64,000 bases of DNA from Glutinoglossum americanum (lineage: Eukaryota > Ascomycota > Geoglossomycetes > Geoglossales > Geoglossaceae): positions 1 through 64,000 of the forward strand of contig JAGHQL010000146.1 of the NCBI GenBank assembly GCA_020080175.1, read 5' to 3'. Below, in pieces: positions 42,049-54,216 of the stretch. Made by a program: the position numbers and the translations under genes. Under the pieces are notes generated by a model, which saw nothing but the letters and a program-made list of their open reading frames with translations, was not told where the DNA came from and made no database searches. How positions within the stretch are numbered: position 1 is the first letter of the stretch; each line of letters starts with the position of its first letter.

Positions 42049-43752
42049 ATGTCAACCTTCCAGCGCAGTTCGGCGATAACGCTCCCGCCCTCGCTCCCCC
42101 TGACCCAAAACACAGCGCCCGCCAAAGAGTTCAAGTGCCTTTATACACATGACAAGCGCCAGAAGAAGAAACGCTGGCATGATGGCTACCTCCGTTTTCA
42201 CACCTTCAATAAACGTGTTATGGCCTACGATGACGCCCGCAACTTCATAGGAGACATGCACTACACCGATTCTGGAGAGATATGTGAAGGCGACGATCTT
42301 GTCTTCGAAGCATTCTTGGTCCAAGTGTTGGAGTACACCAAGACCCTTCAGCAGGACCTGACCCCATTATTTGCGCCGAAGCTTAGGAGAAGAGAAACGA
42401 TCCACGAAGAAACTAGTGCAGGGGTTGGAAGGACACCAACGGTGAGAACGTCGGCACAACTACGGTTATGCCAAAGCCGAGGCCTTCCGCAGATGATAAC
42501 ACCACAGACACCCCTTTCCCAACTGAAAGCAAAATCGCTTAATGCGCTCCTTGGTACGGCCAAAGGCCCACATGGCAGAGCGTTACTGCCTGCGATCTCG
42601 CCTTTCGAAGAACGGCAGCAGAAATTGGATTACACTCGTGTTGAAGGACCGCCCACAAAGCGTCAGAAGCGTAGCGTTCCCATAGCAAAGGCCGGCGATA
42701 ACGATATGGATAGCCATATTGCGCTAGCGGCTCCAGTGCAAACTGGCCAGGCAGAAGTGCGTGAGAGGCTACCTTTGCATAGGGGAACTAGTCGACAGGA
42801 GCAACAGAATGGAGGTAAAGAGGTTTTATCTGAGGGATTCAAACGGCCTACATCTCGCACGAAAGAGGCTTACCAGAAGCCACAACCGCCACGATCGCCG
42901 AATAGCTCGGAATCGGTCTTGCAAGAAAGTAGGCGACGTATCCAGTCTCTCCCGATATCCATCGAGTCAGACTCCGAACCTACGGAAGGCCCCTGTAGAC
43001 TGACCACTGGTCGCGGCCGAAAGGATCCCACCAAGTCTCTCAGGGCTCGCAAGGGGAAAACACCCCCACTTTATGAAAAATACCCTCTCCAGCCCCTTCG
43101 CATATTGACAGCCCACTCAAGCCGTAAAACGAAGCTTCTCTGCCAAGAAGCGCCCCCCAGGCCACCAGAGGACGAGATTGGTTCTCGTGCACGTTCTAGC
43201 CGCCAACAACAAGCAGGGCTGCAAGATCGGATGGAGAAACTGCACTGCACCCGAACAACCCCCGACATAAGTAGACTGGCACAATCAGGCGATAGACCAG
43301 ATATCGCACAGTGGACAAACGATAACTCTAGACAAGCGGAGCGAGGAAATTCAACTTCCTTACGTTCATCTCCACAAGCTAGTTGGAAGAAACGTGGCGG
43401 AGTTGGGCGGGCAAGCCCACCTCTGGGGCATGAACGAACAAACCGGCAGCCATCGGCAGTGGACAAAGCGAGCTCTAGACCGGAATTTCCAAAAGGCGAG
43501 TCTCACTCTAACTCAAGAGAAATTGTTGGTCAGCCGGCCCGTTCTCGCCAGGAGAGACACAGGCTTCCCGAACAGAGCAGTAAATTTCGGCAATCCGTCT
43601 CACATATGCCAAAGTTTGCAGCAAATGCCCCTCCTACGTTTAATGGTGGTCACAGTGCCGTGGTAGAGGAGAGTCCTGAAGACCCGTGGAGTAAAGAGTC
43701 TGTCGATCTGTTTGATTGGCGCCCTCCGCCCATGATGGAGAAGGCGGTATGA
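42049..43752 (+). CDS. DUF2439 protein (ZGRF1/Mte1 N-terminal-like)
   Basis: The N-terminal 90 residues match the DUF2439 domain (KEFKCLYTHDKRQKKKRWHDG, then HTFNKRVMAYDDARNFIGD and LVFEAFLVQV). This domain is found at the start of ZGRF1-type helicases and in fungal DNA-repair proteins such as Mte1. The remaining 470 residues are disordered, basic and Ser/Arg/Pro-rich, with no helicase domain. Near the end is DPWSKESVDLFDWRPP, a conserved-looking C-terminal motif. The start MSTFQRSS at 42049 is preferred; an ATG 15 bp upstream is in frame. The protein likely acts in the nucleus on recombination intermediates (inference). Confidence 0.8.
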   Translation: MSTFQRSSAITLPPSLPLTQNTAPAKEFKCLYTHDKRQKKKRWHDGYLRFHTFNKRVMAYDDARNFIGDMHYTDSGEICEGDDLVFEAFLVQVLEYTKTLQQDLTPLFAPKLRRRETIHEETSAGVGRTPTVRTSAQLRLCQSRGLPQMITPQTPLSQLKAKSLNALLGTAKGPHGRALLPAISPFEERQQKLDYTRVEGPPTKRQKRSVPIAKAGDNDMDSHIALAAPVQTGQAEVRERLPLHRGTSRQEQQNGGKEVLSEGFKRPTSRTKEAYQKPQPPRSPNSSESVLQESRRRIQSLPISIESDSEPTEGPCRLTTGRGRKDPTKSLRARKGKTPPLYEKYPLQPLRILTAHSSRKTKLLCQEAPPRPPEDEIGSRARSSRQQQAGLQDRMEKLHCTRTTPDISRLAQSGDRPDIAQWTNDNSRQAERGNSTSLRSSPQASWKKRGGVGRASPPLGHERTNRQPSAVDKASSRPEFPKGESHSNSREIVGQPARSRQERHRLPEQSSKFRQSVSHMPKFAANAPPTFNGGHSAVVEESPEDPWSKESVDLFDWRPPPMMEKAV

Positions 43753-45554
43753 ACTAGTTTATTTTTGCTGTAGAGCGAGAGACCCGGGACACCATAGTGG
43801 TTGAAGATGTTACTGAAAACGAGTATTTACGGCTATTTGCGCTTGGCAAGAATGGAACCTTGGGATAGAGGTCAATCGTTGGGCTACTTCGGTACCAGCA
43901 ACACTTCACGTCTCTTTCCGGAGAACAACGAGAAGCACTGGGGCAAGGGCAAGTCTTTGAGTCTATGTCTACTGGAATGTGAGCTTTGCAGGGATGAAGC
44001 GTTCGTGAGGGGCCTAGTCGCGTGTGTTTTTGACACAGCGGCCAGTAATTCTCCAAGGCGATATAAAGGATTCTTAATAGCTCGAATATTAGTAGCTTTT
44101 GGGCCTACGGCCTTTGCTTTCAGAATAGTAAAGCTGCATCAATAGTGCTTAATCTTAAATTTATTCGGATGAAGGTATTCCTATCATCGAATTGGCCATT
44201 GTTTTGGAAGAGCTAAGACTAGGACACTCCATCTGCAGAATGCGGCACTTGTAGCCCTGCTCAGAGCCAGCAGCTCCCATCTCCTGTCCGGATTAGGGTT
44301 CTAGAACATTTCTTGGAAGCCTCCATGGAGTATCAGCACACAACACTGACGCTAAGGCTGAGAAATGGGACAACTGGGGCCGTTTTCTCTTATAAAAGAC
44401 AGTTAGATGCAAACGAAGCCAGACGTAATCCCATTTTCCCAGGTGCCATGAAAAGTCTACTGATGTACCACATCCGCCTACCTAACTTCAAATGCAGCAT
44501 GTTATCGAAGTTGTGTATACTGGGGAGAGATCCCTGAAGACATTGTTGCATGGTGGTGATACATCTAGGATGGACTCGCATGATCATAGGCACCCCCGGC
44601 TGCAGGAAAGAGGAAAGTATAGCATGCGCTTGAAGGGCGGAGAGCGGGCTGAGATCGCGGTGGTATCAGGATAAATAAAATGGAAATTCATGGCATTCCG
44701 ATAATTGTCCCTTCCTTTAAGCCTTGCCCATATCTTAACACCTCGTGAAATGGAAGTATCTAGAATATGAATGTTACAGAGGCCCGCTAATGGCCCGGCG
44801 GTTGAACTTGGTCTGGAAGGATATGGTGTGGGGAAATTGACTAGGATAGTCATTCTCGATCGGCTCAAGCATCTACAATTTTGAACGCCACTTCCCTCGT
44901 ACATTCGCTAGGTGACATTCTTTTCCTACCGAAAAATAGATCCGACTTCGCAGTAAGAAACCGTTTGTTTTCCCATTACATCTCGAGGAAAAGACCATTC
45001 CGGCCAATGAGCTGGGTTAAAAGACAGACCAGCGTGTTCGGTGCGTGTAGGTAGTATCCACCACAGGAAGACTAAGGGGAAAAAAGAGCGAATATTTGGT
45101 ACAACAAAGGAAGGTCCAACAACCATTTATAAAAGGAAAACCTTCGGATTTAGATGTGTGGCGTAATGGTGGTGAGCGACCCATGAATAGACCTCTGGAA
45201 ACCCCGACTCAGCGCGAGAATGTGAATTAAGGGATTTTCATTTAGGAGGTCAATACTGGATATCCTAAGAATAGTTGAGGCAGAACAGAAGCAACGGTGT
45301 TAAGAAAATAATACGCCATTATGCGCCGTGATGGATTCCACGAGAAAGATAACAAAGGAACGAAAGGAGAGAGGTAGCACTCTGCGGTGCCATCGGCGGT
45401 AACCATGCTAAGGAACAGTCTGTTCTGTGGCGTGGTGATGGTTATGTGTATGGTGCGAATATCTGCTTGCTTGAGAACTATGCCTGCCTGTCTTGGCTAA
45501 TGACCCAACGTCATGTTTCCCTGTTTCCAAGCCGGGCATTAGTCTTCCCTTATT
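43753..45554. other. Convergent 3' spacer, 1.8 kb
   Basis: No gene is assigned. Just after the DUF2439 stop, a coding-like frame at 43776-43868 (ETRDTIVVEDVTENEYLRLF) could be a final exon; see findings. The rest shows nothing recognised. Confidence 0.4.
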
Positions 45555-48500
45555 TTAGACACACGTCAATGGAGGCTCACCATCACAACACGCCCTCACG
45601 TTCTCTAGTTTATCAGCCTCTCTATCTTGCAGCTCAATCATCTCCCTCAAATCCTCGGCTGAATTATGAACCTCACTCGCATCATAGAGGCTGGCGCTCT
45701 TCTCGCTATACCTACTCCTTCTACTAGAAAAGGAACCTCGCATTGAAGATGTGGGCCTGAACATGTTTGATAGCCTTGACATTGAGCCTTGTGACTGGGC
45801 AGGTTGCTGGTGATATGAGGCAGCAGATGCGGCTCCTGATCGGCGTTGGGACATACTGGAAGTATTGCGTTGCGGTGAAGTCATACGAGTGTGGCTATTG
45901 TACGAGGATAGGGAAGCGGCGGCGGCACGGCGCGATTGTTCATAGGAAGGATTAAACTCATCGACATCCTCCATAGTTATAACATCCTCTGTCCCGTTGA
46001 CGCCGTGCTCGGCGCCTGTTCGCAGCAACAGGTAGGAGAGAGCGTTGAACCATGTTTCGTGCCTCTGGCCCGTAGTTGCTGTAAATTGTACGGCTCGTCC
46101 CGGTGTAATTATAACCAGGCTTTTCCGATGCAGCCCCGGTGGCATTGGGTTATCATCTGTAATGACCCTTACTGCTTCAATCGCAACGCTCTTTGCCTTC
46201 AGCTCTGTTCTGCCCGCCATTTGCGGATCTCTCTCGCTCCAGTATAACGTGCGTGTATATGGATGCACCCAGAAGAACCGCCGATGTCTGTTAGCAGACA
46301 TCTCGCCACGGCCGGCTTTTCGAGTATACTTCCAGAGGTATTCCCCAATCATTGTTTGAGTGATAGCTTGGATCATGCGAGGGTCAGTGCCGCTTTCAAT
46401 GTGTTGAGTCACTGGCATGCCGTCGGTGCCAATATTAAAGCGCTGATTAAGCTCTGATGCGAATGATGAAACGGACGAGCGACGGGTGGGGACAGGTGAG
46501 GAAACCTCGCTTCTACTGCCGGCAGTCGGAAATCTCGGCCGAGGGGTCGTGCCACTTCTCGATCCGGGGCTGTACTGCACGGCAGCAGTCGGGGTGCGTG
46601 GCCGTAGGTGGAGATTTCTATTGAGGGCAGAAGCTGGTGCTAATGGTGGCCCCATGAGCCCAGTAGCCCCCTCAGAGGAAATCCTTTGCGCTGCAGCAGC
46701 GATAGCCTGCTTGTGATCTGGGGGTAGTGGAGGATGGGCTGATGATGAGCTGCGGACACTACCGGAGCTGCCAGGCCGTTTGGCGGGCTTTAGCGGTATG
46801 CCATCATCGGGACGATTGATTCCTGACTCCACTGCCCCGGCCTTTGCTCCTCCAATGCTACTAATGCTGTCTTGTGATTGCCTGGACTTTAGTAGAGGTG
46901 GCACTATTTGGGCACCGCCATCTCGTGGTGATGGCATAACTTGCGTATCCTCAGTGGTTAAACCAAGCCTCTTCCCCTTCTCTTTTTTGAGCATATTCTC
47001 AAATGACTCCCAAGACACTGTAGTCTGAGCGCCTTGATCTACCATTTCTGGTACCATACGCTTAGCATCTACAGCAGAGTTCTTATTTTGTAAATCCCTT
47101 GGGCCGACATTGTTTGAGATATCCTTGAAAGGGTGTTTCGAGTCATCAGTTGCACCGCGAACCGCTTGTGGTGGTTCATAGCTGCTTTCATCCTCTACAA
47201 TATCCGGCGGCGGTGCCTTGCGTGTCTTATTGCGATCTGGAGCCGACCCGAGGAAGCTGGGGTAGTCGGATGATAACTCAGAAATTGCATTTGTATCCCA
47301 CGGATTGGGAACGTCTTTCTCAGCCTGGTTCGAAACGCTCCCAAACGGTAAGGGAGCAGCCACAATGCTACTAAGCCGTCTTGAATCACGCGGAGGTGGA
47401 TGTAGTACCGGGGAAACAGGTTCAACTTCTTCCGCGTGGATTGAAGAGAAGTCCAACAATAACGAATTGGGGTCCGATACTGGGCTGGACTTGGCAACCG
47501 GCTCCTCCGTTTCTTTAACGCGTTCCGGTTCTGTATGCAGACTTTGAATTCCAGACAACGCAAATGGCGCAACATCGAGCTCAGTTGCTGGCTCCTGGAC
47601 GGGCTCTGTATGTAGAGACTGAATGGAAGATATCTCTAAAGCGACAGTTGATGTCGCTGCAGGTAAAGCAGCCGATGGAGCATCGATGGAGGTAAGTTCT
47701 TCACTAGGCTCCTCGCCATCTGTCTGGGTAGATTGGCTACCGAAAATTGGCGCTGGTAGCGAAGGTATCTTTGCTTCCATTCTAGGGTCGTGCTGGACGG
47801 CCATGTCGGATGTTTGTGGTAGTAGGGGCGCATCGGACTGGGTTCCCACGTCCAACTTCTCAGCCGCAGGAATCGATGCCTCAGACCATTGACTCGATGC
47901 GTCTAAGGTGTCGACTTTGGGGGTCGTACTCGGTTCTCTGTCAGTTCCATTGTCTAACGCCGAGGTTCCCGCAACAGCAGCCACAACCATAGGGATCGTT
48001 GAAATAGACGTAGCGGGTGGCGGTGTCGGATCCCAAGGATCGGTCATGATACCGTAGTCCCTTGTTTCAACATTCCGGATAGGTGGTGTATAATTTCCGG
48101 ATGTGGTCTGGCCCTTTCTCGCAGTTATGGGCCTGGATCCTGGAGAAGATGCCTGTGAGAGCATGAACTTCTTGCTGGGGGTGCCTTCTAGCATATCCTC
48201 CTCTTCTTCCTCCTCCTCATCGGTATCGACTACACCTAGGTCTCCTAATTCTGTGAAGAGGCTTTGACCACCTAAAGCAGCTCGGCTTCCATTGCTGATA
48301 AAACTCGATGGAGAATCCTTGGGACTTGAGAAATTACTATTGAACATGCTTATTTCGCTACTAACCCTCGAGCGCCGATAAAGAGCGCCTCGGTTGATCT
48401 TGAGACGAAGGCGCTGCTGCTGTGGCTGGACGGGGGTTCTGATATCATGTTCATCGTCGTCATCGTCGTCAGCAGATGTAGACGCTGTGCTCTCGCATGA

Positions 48501-50489
48501 ATCCCTAGGGCGTGGTTTGGTCATTGAGATAATTTGCGGGCGTTTGGCACGCAAATTGCTACCCTTGGTAAAACCACTCTCAGTTTCAGTGAGCTCATCG
48601 CTACTCTCAGTGCCCAAGCTCTCTTCGACGGTTTGAAATGCTTCGGACTCAGTGAGAGTGCCTTCTCTCTCATTGGCGGTTTCAAAAGCGTCACTGGTCT
48701 CGTCATTGGCCGTCTCAAAGGCATCACTGCTTTCTGTCGTCATCCAACTCCCGCCTTCGACTGAGGCCGGCATCGGCTGCACAGTATGCCCAGGTCGTTC
48801 TTCGCCAGAATGATCTTCCCAGCCTGCCTCGTCCAAGATTACCTCACTCTTACTATTCCTCCCGGCGCCAAGAAGGGCCGGCTTGGCTGGCTTTTTGAAG
48901 AGCTCCCTCTCTGAATTGGCTTTGCGTCTTTTGCTTGCACTACTGGGAACTCCGACTAATCCGCTGTCACTCCTCCGTAGTTCCAATTCGTCTCTAGCTT
49001 CCTGTAGCATACGCTTCAACTCAAGCTTTTCAGTCTTCTCACGATGAATATTGCCTTTGAGATTTTGGATCATGCGGTGGGCGTGATGTAGCGAACTCTT
49101 CAGCGTCTCGGATTCTAACATGCTGTGTCGTGGCGTTGCTTTAGTGGGTGACGGTGGCGGGGAATTCTCGGGAGTCGCATGCTCAGCGAGAGGATCTGGA
49201 ACCTCCGCATCTAAATCCTCCTGCAGGCCTGTGTCTTCTTGTCTAAATCGGCCAGCAACTGCTCTCGCAAGCTCCTCATTTTGAGAGTTCAAGTCCTCAA
49301 TCTTTCGTTGGAGTGCAGCCCGCTCACTCTCGCACATCGTGAGGTTTCGTCTTATGCCCGATAGATCAAGCTCATAGTGCTTTTGACTTGCTGCATAATC
49401 GTCGTTCAATTTTCCGCTTGCCTGCTTTAACTCATCAAGCTCCCTCTGGACGATGTTCTTATCCCCACTCAGAGCACTCAAACTCTGAGTGAGTTTCTGC
49501 TCACGATCAGCAGCGGCCTTGACTTGGGCAATGAGGTCGTGTGTTTGGGTCTCCAGAGCCCAGTTCTCGTCTTTGTACCGTTGCTCGCTCTCGTCAAGAG
49601 CCCGGATACGTTGAGCGAACCCCTCTGCCTCAAGCTCAAGTCTCGACTTATCCAGGTCTATGGCCTTTATTGACTCATCCCGCTCAGCCAGCAGGGCTTG
49701 CAGATGGCGTACTTGCGACAGTAGGGAAGTGCTAATTTCAGTTGCAAATTCGATATCATGTACCCGACTTGTAGGCTGGTTACGCTGTTTTCGGGAAGGC
49801 ACATTTAGCTTAGAGGGCGAGCTAGTTGCTTGACTTGAGAATGTCGCAGGACTAGCGGGATTCTTGAGATCGCTACATTAGCGGGTGGCCCAAAAATATG
49901 GTGTAAGCCGACCTACCCGTCCGTCCACTGCAAACGGAGACTCTGCACTAGAAACTCTTGACTTTGGTCCCAACAAAGCTCTCACACTCTCTCTACCTAC
50001 ATCATTATACTCTTTCTCAAGGTCAATAAGCTTCTGTCGCAGCTCTGGGCCTATCTCCCCTTCACCCTGCTCTTTCTCCACTTCCCTTAATCTCTCCGTC
50101 AGTTCCTTCTGTTGCTGCAGGAGTGTCGTGCCGAGTTTCGACGCATCTTGTATCCTTCGCTCCGTCTCCGCCAAGTGAACTTCAAGAGCGCGCTTCGCTT
50201 GTGATGGCGAAGTCGAGGGATTGAGTGCGAACAGGTGAGCCCCAAAATTTGAGAAGCGATACGGATGGTTACTGTGTGACGAAGGAGTAGTCACGAAAGG
50301 GTCCTCTGGGACGTCTGGAAGTTGTTGCGTGCCCCCAAGATTCGACCCCCCATCACGCATGCCTTCCACAGGCGCGTTGGAAAGAGGATCGGACATCTTT
50401 GGGGGATCTCCTTCGGCGCTGTCTAGGCCTGGTGCTGCCAAACGTAGCAGGTTGATCAGAGAGTTCCTGGTATATCCTTCATCCAACAA
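45555..50489 (-). CDS. apsA: ApsA/Num1-type cortical nuclear-positioning protein
   Basis: Large cortical protein that anchors dynein for nuclear migration. Exon 1 is 49917-50489 and exon 2 is 45555-49808, with a 108-nt intron joining VDGR to LNVPSRKQ; about 1608 residues, close to the length known for Aspergillus ApsA. The N-terminus has coiled coils (AKRALEVHLAETERRIQDAS; ISTSLLSQVRHLQALLAERD). The middle is disordered and acidic, with short repeats (SDAFETAN twice, IQSLHTEP twice, several xxTD motifs such as YGIMTDPWDP and STQTDGEE). The C-terminal PH domain includes IGEYLWKYTRKAGRG, HRRFFWVHPYTRTLYWSERD and VQFTATTGQRHETWFNALSY, which binds membrane phosphoinositide. The start at 50489 is the first ATG; an internal ATG at 50397 (MSDPLSN) is possible. 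Confidence 0.93.
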
Positions 50490-51348
50490 GTAATAGGGCC
50501 AAAAAGGCTCTTAAAGTACGTCTGTATCTCGAGCGTGGTGGATAATAGCCGTTAGATGAATTTGCAAATGATATGCCGACCGACCCACCAATAGTAGATT
50601 GTGGTAAACGTAGTCAGTGATAGAGGCAATGGAGAAAGCGACAACCTTAAAACCCCCCGATGTGCGGCGTGCGCGTAAGGTAGAAAGTAGGAGCTCAAAG
50701 AAGGTAGTTGTGATTGGTGATGGATCGGATTGGTCGTGCGTTGTTCAATGCACTGCGACGCGACTTTTCGAACGTTTCAAATTTGACTTCCTATTTGCGG
50801 GGTTGAGCATCAGCAAGCCAACACGGCGCTCGTAACGCGTCTTCTATGGCTTTCTGGAGTTCCCCATCATGAAGGACACGTTCTCGTTAACACGTCTCAC
50901 CAACAGATTGATAAAGCAAAAATTTGGAAGAAGAGGGTGATGGCGCACACGAACTGAGTTGTTGTGAGATATCGCGAAAACGATTGGCTCTAGGCCACTC
51001 TGAAATTAGCGTCATCCCAGTTCCCGTTTCCGATTATATTACTTGCCTCTTTAGCGCGGATACTTGGTGCTACGTAATATTCGTGCGGAGTCCTTGGTAG
51101 CACATGTAGTAAGTACAGGTACTTAGAGTAATATATGATCGGCACTTGTGCCGCCGTACCTCGTACAGTATGATAGAAAAACAAACTGAACCGTGTTTTT
51201 TCGGCCGTGCTGATTAAATCAGTACTTACTACTTCTGACGTTGTCTGTAGCTTTCTGTGTGGCGCAGATTACATACATAACCGATATTTGTTTCTTTCCC
51301 AATCAATTCTATCTTTTGTCTATTTCAACTACCGCCATTTAGTTCGCA
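50490..51348. other. Divergent promoter region
   Basis: This lies between apsA and cwc24. No gene is recognised. A C/T-rich leader precedes the cwc24 ATG. Confidence 0.5.
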
Positions 51349-52371
51349 ATGGAGCCAAGTGAACCTCCTATCGTTTTGTTCAGTAAGCGGTCATCAAAGC
51401 TGAAGTCGAACCTCCGTAAAAGGCCCACAACCCCTCCGCCAACACATTCTAACTCCGATTCCGAAGAGTACTCGTCAGACGACGGCAGCGGTCGAAGAAT
51501 CAAAAGGCGGAGAAGGAACGCTGGTATTATCACTGCATCATCTGCTACGGTAAAGACCAGTAGTGATGCTCTAGGAGCAACGCAGTTCGAAGCAGACCGA
51601 TCGAAGACAATCGAGTCTACAAATGACGCAACAAAACAATCCAACTGGTTTGACGAGGGTTCCAAGGACGATATCGGCTCTAAGAACCTGCTCATTACAA
51701 CACGAGGGTCCTCTGGTCCCGCTACTGAAGCTGAAATGGATGATATCTATAAGGGCACTGCAAATTACAAGTCTTTCATCCCCAAGAATCCCAATGCGCC
51801 GTCTCGCCAAGTAGGTCCTGTCAAAGCACCAACCAATATCAGGACAATTACCGTCACAGATTTTGCGCCGGATGTATGTAAAGATTACAAACAGACTGGA
51901 TTCTGCGGCTTCGGGGATAGCTGCAAGTTTCTACATGCAAGAGAAGACTATAAACAAGGCTGGGAATTAGATAGGGACTGGGAAATTGGCACCAAGGGCA
52001 AGAAGGTTGTAGGGACGACAGTGGCATCGGCAAATAGGCCAGGAGTCGGCGGTGGTAACAATGATGTTGACGATGAGCTATTAGAGAATATCCCATTTGC
52101 ATGTATCATTTGCAGACGGCCTTACATCAACCCTATTCTCACAAAGTGTGGCCATTACTTTTGCGAGGCTTGCGCATTAAATAGATACAGGAGGAACCCG
52201 AGTTGTGCCGCTTGCGGAGCGGGGACAGGAGGTGTATTTAATAGTGCAAGGAACCTACAGAAGCTTCTGGAGAAGAAGAAAGATAGAGCTCGGAAGAGAA
52301 AAGAAGAGGAGAAGGCGTTGGGCCAGGAAACCAGCGACGTGGGGTCAAGTGAAGGGGAGCTGGATGCTTAA
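51349..52371 (+). CDS. cwc24: Cwc24 pre-mRNA splicing factor (CCCH + RING)
   Basis: Spliceosome-associated factor of the RNF113 family, needed around the first splicing step. Single exon, 340 residues. The Ser/Arg-rich N-terminus contains LFSKRSSKLKSNLRKR and a TANYKSFIPKNPNAP segment. A CCCH zinc finger follows at about 175-195 (VCKDYKQTGFCGFGDSCKFLH), then EDYKQGWELDRDWE. A RING finger lies at about 250-287 (CIICRRPYINPILTKCGHYF and CALNRYRRNPSCAACG) and the tail is basic. All zinc ligands are present. Confidence 0.95.
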   Translation: MEPSEPPIVLFSKRSSKLKSNLRKRPTTPPPTHSNSDSEEYSSDDGSGRRIKRRRRNAGIITASSATVKTSSDALGATQFEADRSKTIESTNDATKQSNWFDEGSKDDIGSKNLLITTRGSSGPATEAEMDDIYKGTANYKSFIPKNPNAPSRQVGPVKAPTNIRTITVTDFAPDVCKDYKQTGFCGFGDSCKFLHAREDYKQGWELDRDWEIGTKGKKVVGTTVASANRPGVGGGNNDVDDELLENIPFACIICRRPYINPILTKCGHYFCEACALNRYRRNPSCAACGAGTGGVFNSARNLQKLLEKKKDRARKRKEEEKALGQETSDVGSSEGELDA

Positions 52372-53358
52372 ATCCTGCCTTGTCATGGTGCTCGGGGTGG
52401 CGTATGCGAGCCTGAGGGAAACGGGAAGAAAAGCTGACTCCGAGCCTAGTCTTTTAGAAGTTGAATATGATGGCCAAATCAAAAATTGTGGCTACTCCAG
52501 TCATCCAACACGGTCCGAGCAAGATAGAGAAAGTCTGGAAGAACAACGTCGGCTTGATAGTTCTAGTGAATTCCAGCCCTTAATGAGAAGAGATTCCTCA
52601 AATCCCAGCCACGTTGGCCATCACGATCCACGGTAAATACTACGGAAGAGCCTGCGGAGTCGCATCTCGGTGTACTGGCAATCCCTGAATACATGGGAGA
52701 TTTGCTCGCACTAACTCGTAGTCTTGACGCCCTGTCCGGCTGAGGGTTACATTGAAGGAACGGACACAAATCAGGAGGTGAGGCCTTACGTTAGTGCTAA
52801 GATAGTGGTCTTGGTGGTTTGTCTAGATGAGTGACACTAAGATCGGTGCCGACAGAAAGAAAGATGCTACATTGGCTTCTCCTTTGCAAAGTTCAGGAAT
52901 GCGATGAGCGACGTTCCTATGTAGTTGAGACGTTTCAACAAGTTGCGACATGTTACTTTTTGTCAATATTCTCTGAAAATGAAGCGCTAAATACACAACA
53001 CCACCCATTCTATGTGAAGGGTTACCGATAATCGTCCAACGCTAAGCCCGAGAAGTAGTCATGAGGTGAGAAGAAAAACGGAAGGCAGACTCTCCACAGG
53101 CCGACCAAGTCGAACTCAGGGCAGCACACAACGGTGCTCAAGCCGAGGATCGCCGAGCGACGACAGGCTCGCCACCGAGACCTAGGTTCGACGCCTCAGG
53201 GGGATGCTCTCGCCTCTCGACTGAATCTTCCAGATGAATGGAACTAACCGGCGGAATCAACCCATCACTTAAATGATCGAAAGGGGGTTCTAGCGACTAT
53301 CGGGGAACAATGCTGCCCGAGTTAATCACGGCCTTTGTGCCGTTGTATAATCGAGGGA
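52372..53358. other. Intergenic, 1 kb
   Basis: This lies between the 3' ends of cwc24 and the minus-strand SANT-like gene. I see no gene or repeat. Confidence 0.5.
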
Positions 53359-54216
53359 TCAACTGACCTTTCGACTCCAGTCTGAATGCTCACCCCGCGG
53401 CCCCCCTACGCCCTTCATCCACGGATAACGGCGGTTCGTTCTCGCAATAACGCCATAGTGGTGGCGTATTCTCTTCGACTTCAACGACTTGGGTCGCTTT
53501 CGAATCTTTGGCACCCCTTCTACCTCCAGGACTCGGTAGTACCGGCTCTGGATCCCCTGGCGTCCGATCCGGGGCCGGCTGGGGAACTGAGCGTTATATG
53601 CTTTGCTCACATCATTCCATTGCATTCCAAGATCATCGCGGTGATACCAGATGAAGGTGTCTTCTTCAACTTGATAAGCTGGTCGAGATTCACGCCTTTC
53701 ACGAGCGGTCTGTGGACTCAGAGATTTGCTGTACTCACGACCATGACTTCTTGCGAAGGAGGATGATGTCGATTGCGTGCTGACACTGCTTCGACGCGAT
53801 CTACCTTGGCAGATCTGATGCGATGCTGTGGGAGGAGCAAGACTTGAGAATAGAGTTGTTTCGTTTGTTGAAGCACTCCGCGGACGGGCCGACGAAAGCT
53901 GTGTCGAGACATCACCTGAGAACCCGGTGAGACTCTCGGTGTGGCTGCAGCCGTGACGCTGGTATAGCCCCTCATTGTTGTTAGGTTCAACTTCACGAAT
54001 CCGCTGTGAGGACCAAATAGGCTTTGAGGCTTCAGATGCCGCCGTCTGAATCACATCACCACCATGACCACGAACGGGCTCATTGCTGTCATTAATGAGA
54101 TCTGAGATCTTCAGACTACTGCGGTGATATGAGTGCTGTCGTGGCGCATCGGGATCTCTCATTTGGCCGTTCGGGGTTCTTGACAAACTGTTGGCGGAAG
54201 CAGAAGACTCGGCCAT
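53359..54216 (-). CDS. SANT/Myb-like domain protein, uncharacterised
   Basis: Single exon, 285 residues. The N-terminal 180 residues are disordered and Ser-rich. At about 185-235 there is a helix-rich domain with tryptophan spacing like fungal SANT/Myb modules (EEDTFIWYHRDDLGMQWNDV, then SKAYNAQF, GRQGIQSRYYRVL). A basic C-terminus follows (RKRPKSLKSKRIRHH), ending near TNRRYPWMKG. It is probably a nuclear DNA-binding protein. The target is unknown and the family name is uncertain. Confidence 0.75.
   Translation of the reverse strand: MAESSASANSLSRTPNGQMRDPDAPRQHSYHRSSLKISDLINDSNEPVRGHGGDVIQTAASEASKPIWSSQRIREVEPNNNEGLYQRHGCSHTESLTGFSGDVSTQLSSARPRSASTNETTLFSSLAPPTASHQICQGRSRRSSVSTQSTSSSFARSHGREYSKSLSPQTARERRESRPAYQVEEDTFIWYHRDDLGMQWNDVSKAYNAQFPSRPRIGRQGIQSRYYRVLEVEGVPKIRKRPKSLKSKRIRHHYGVIARTNRRYPWMKGVGGPRGEHSDWSRKVS

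Noticed and set aside
53140-53210. tRNA-like GGTTCGA word
   Set aside because: The neighbouring sequence does not fold into a cloverleaf by eye and has no matching A box or acceptor stem.
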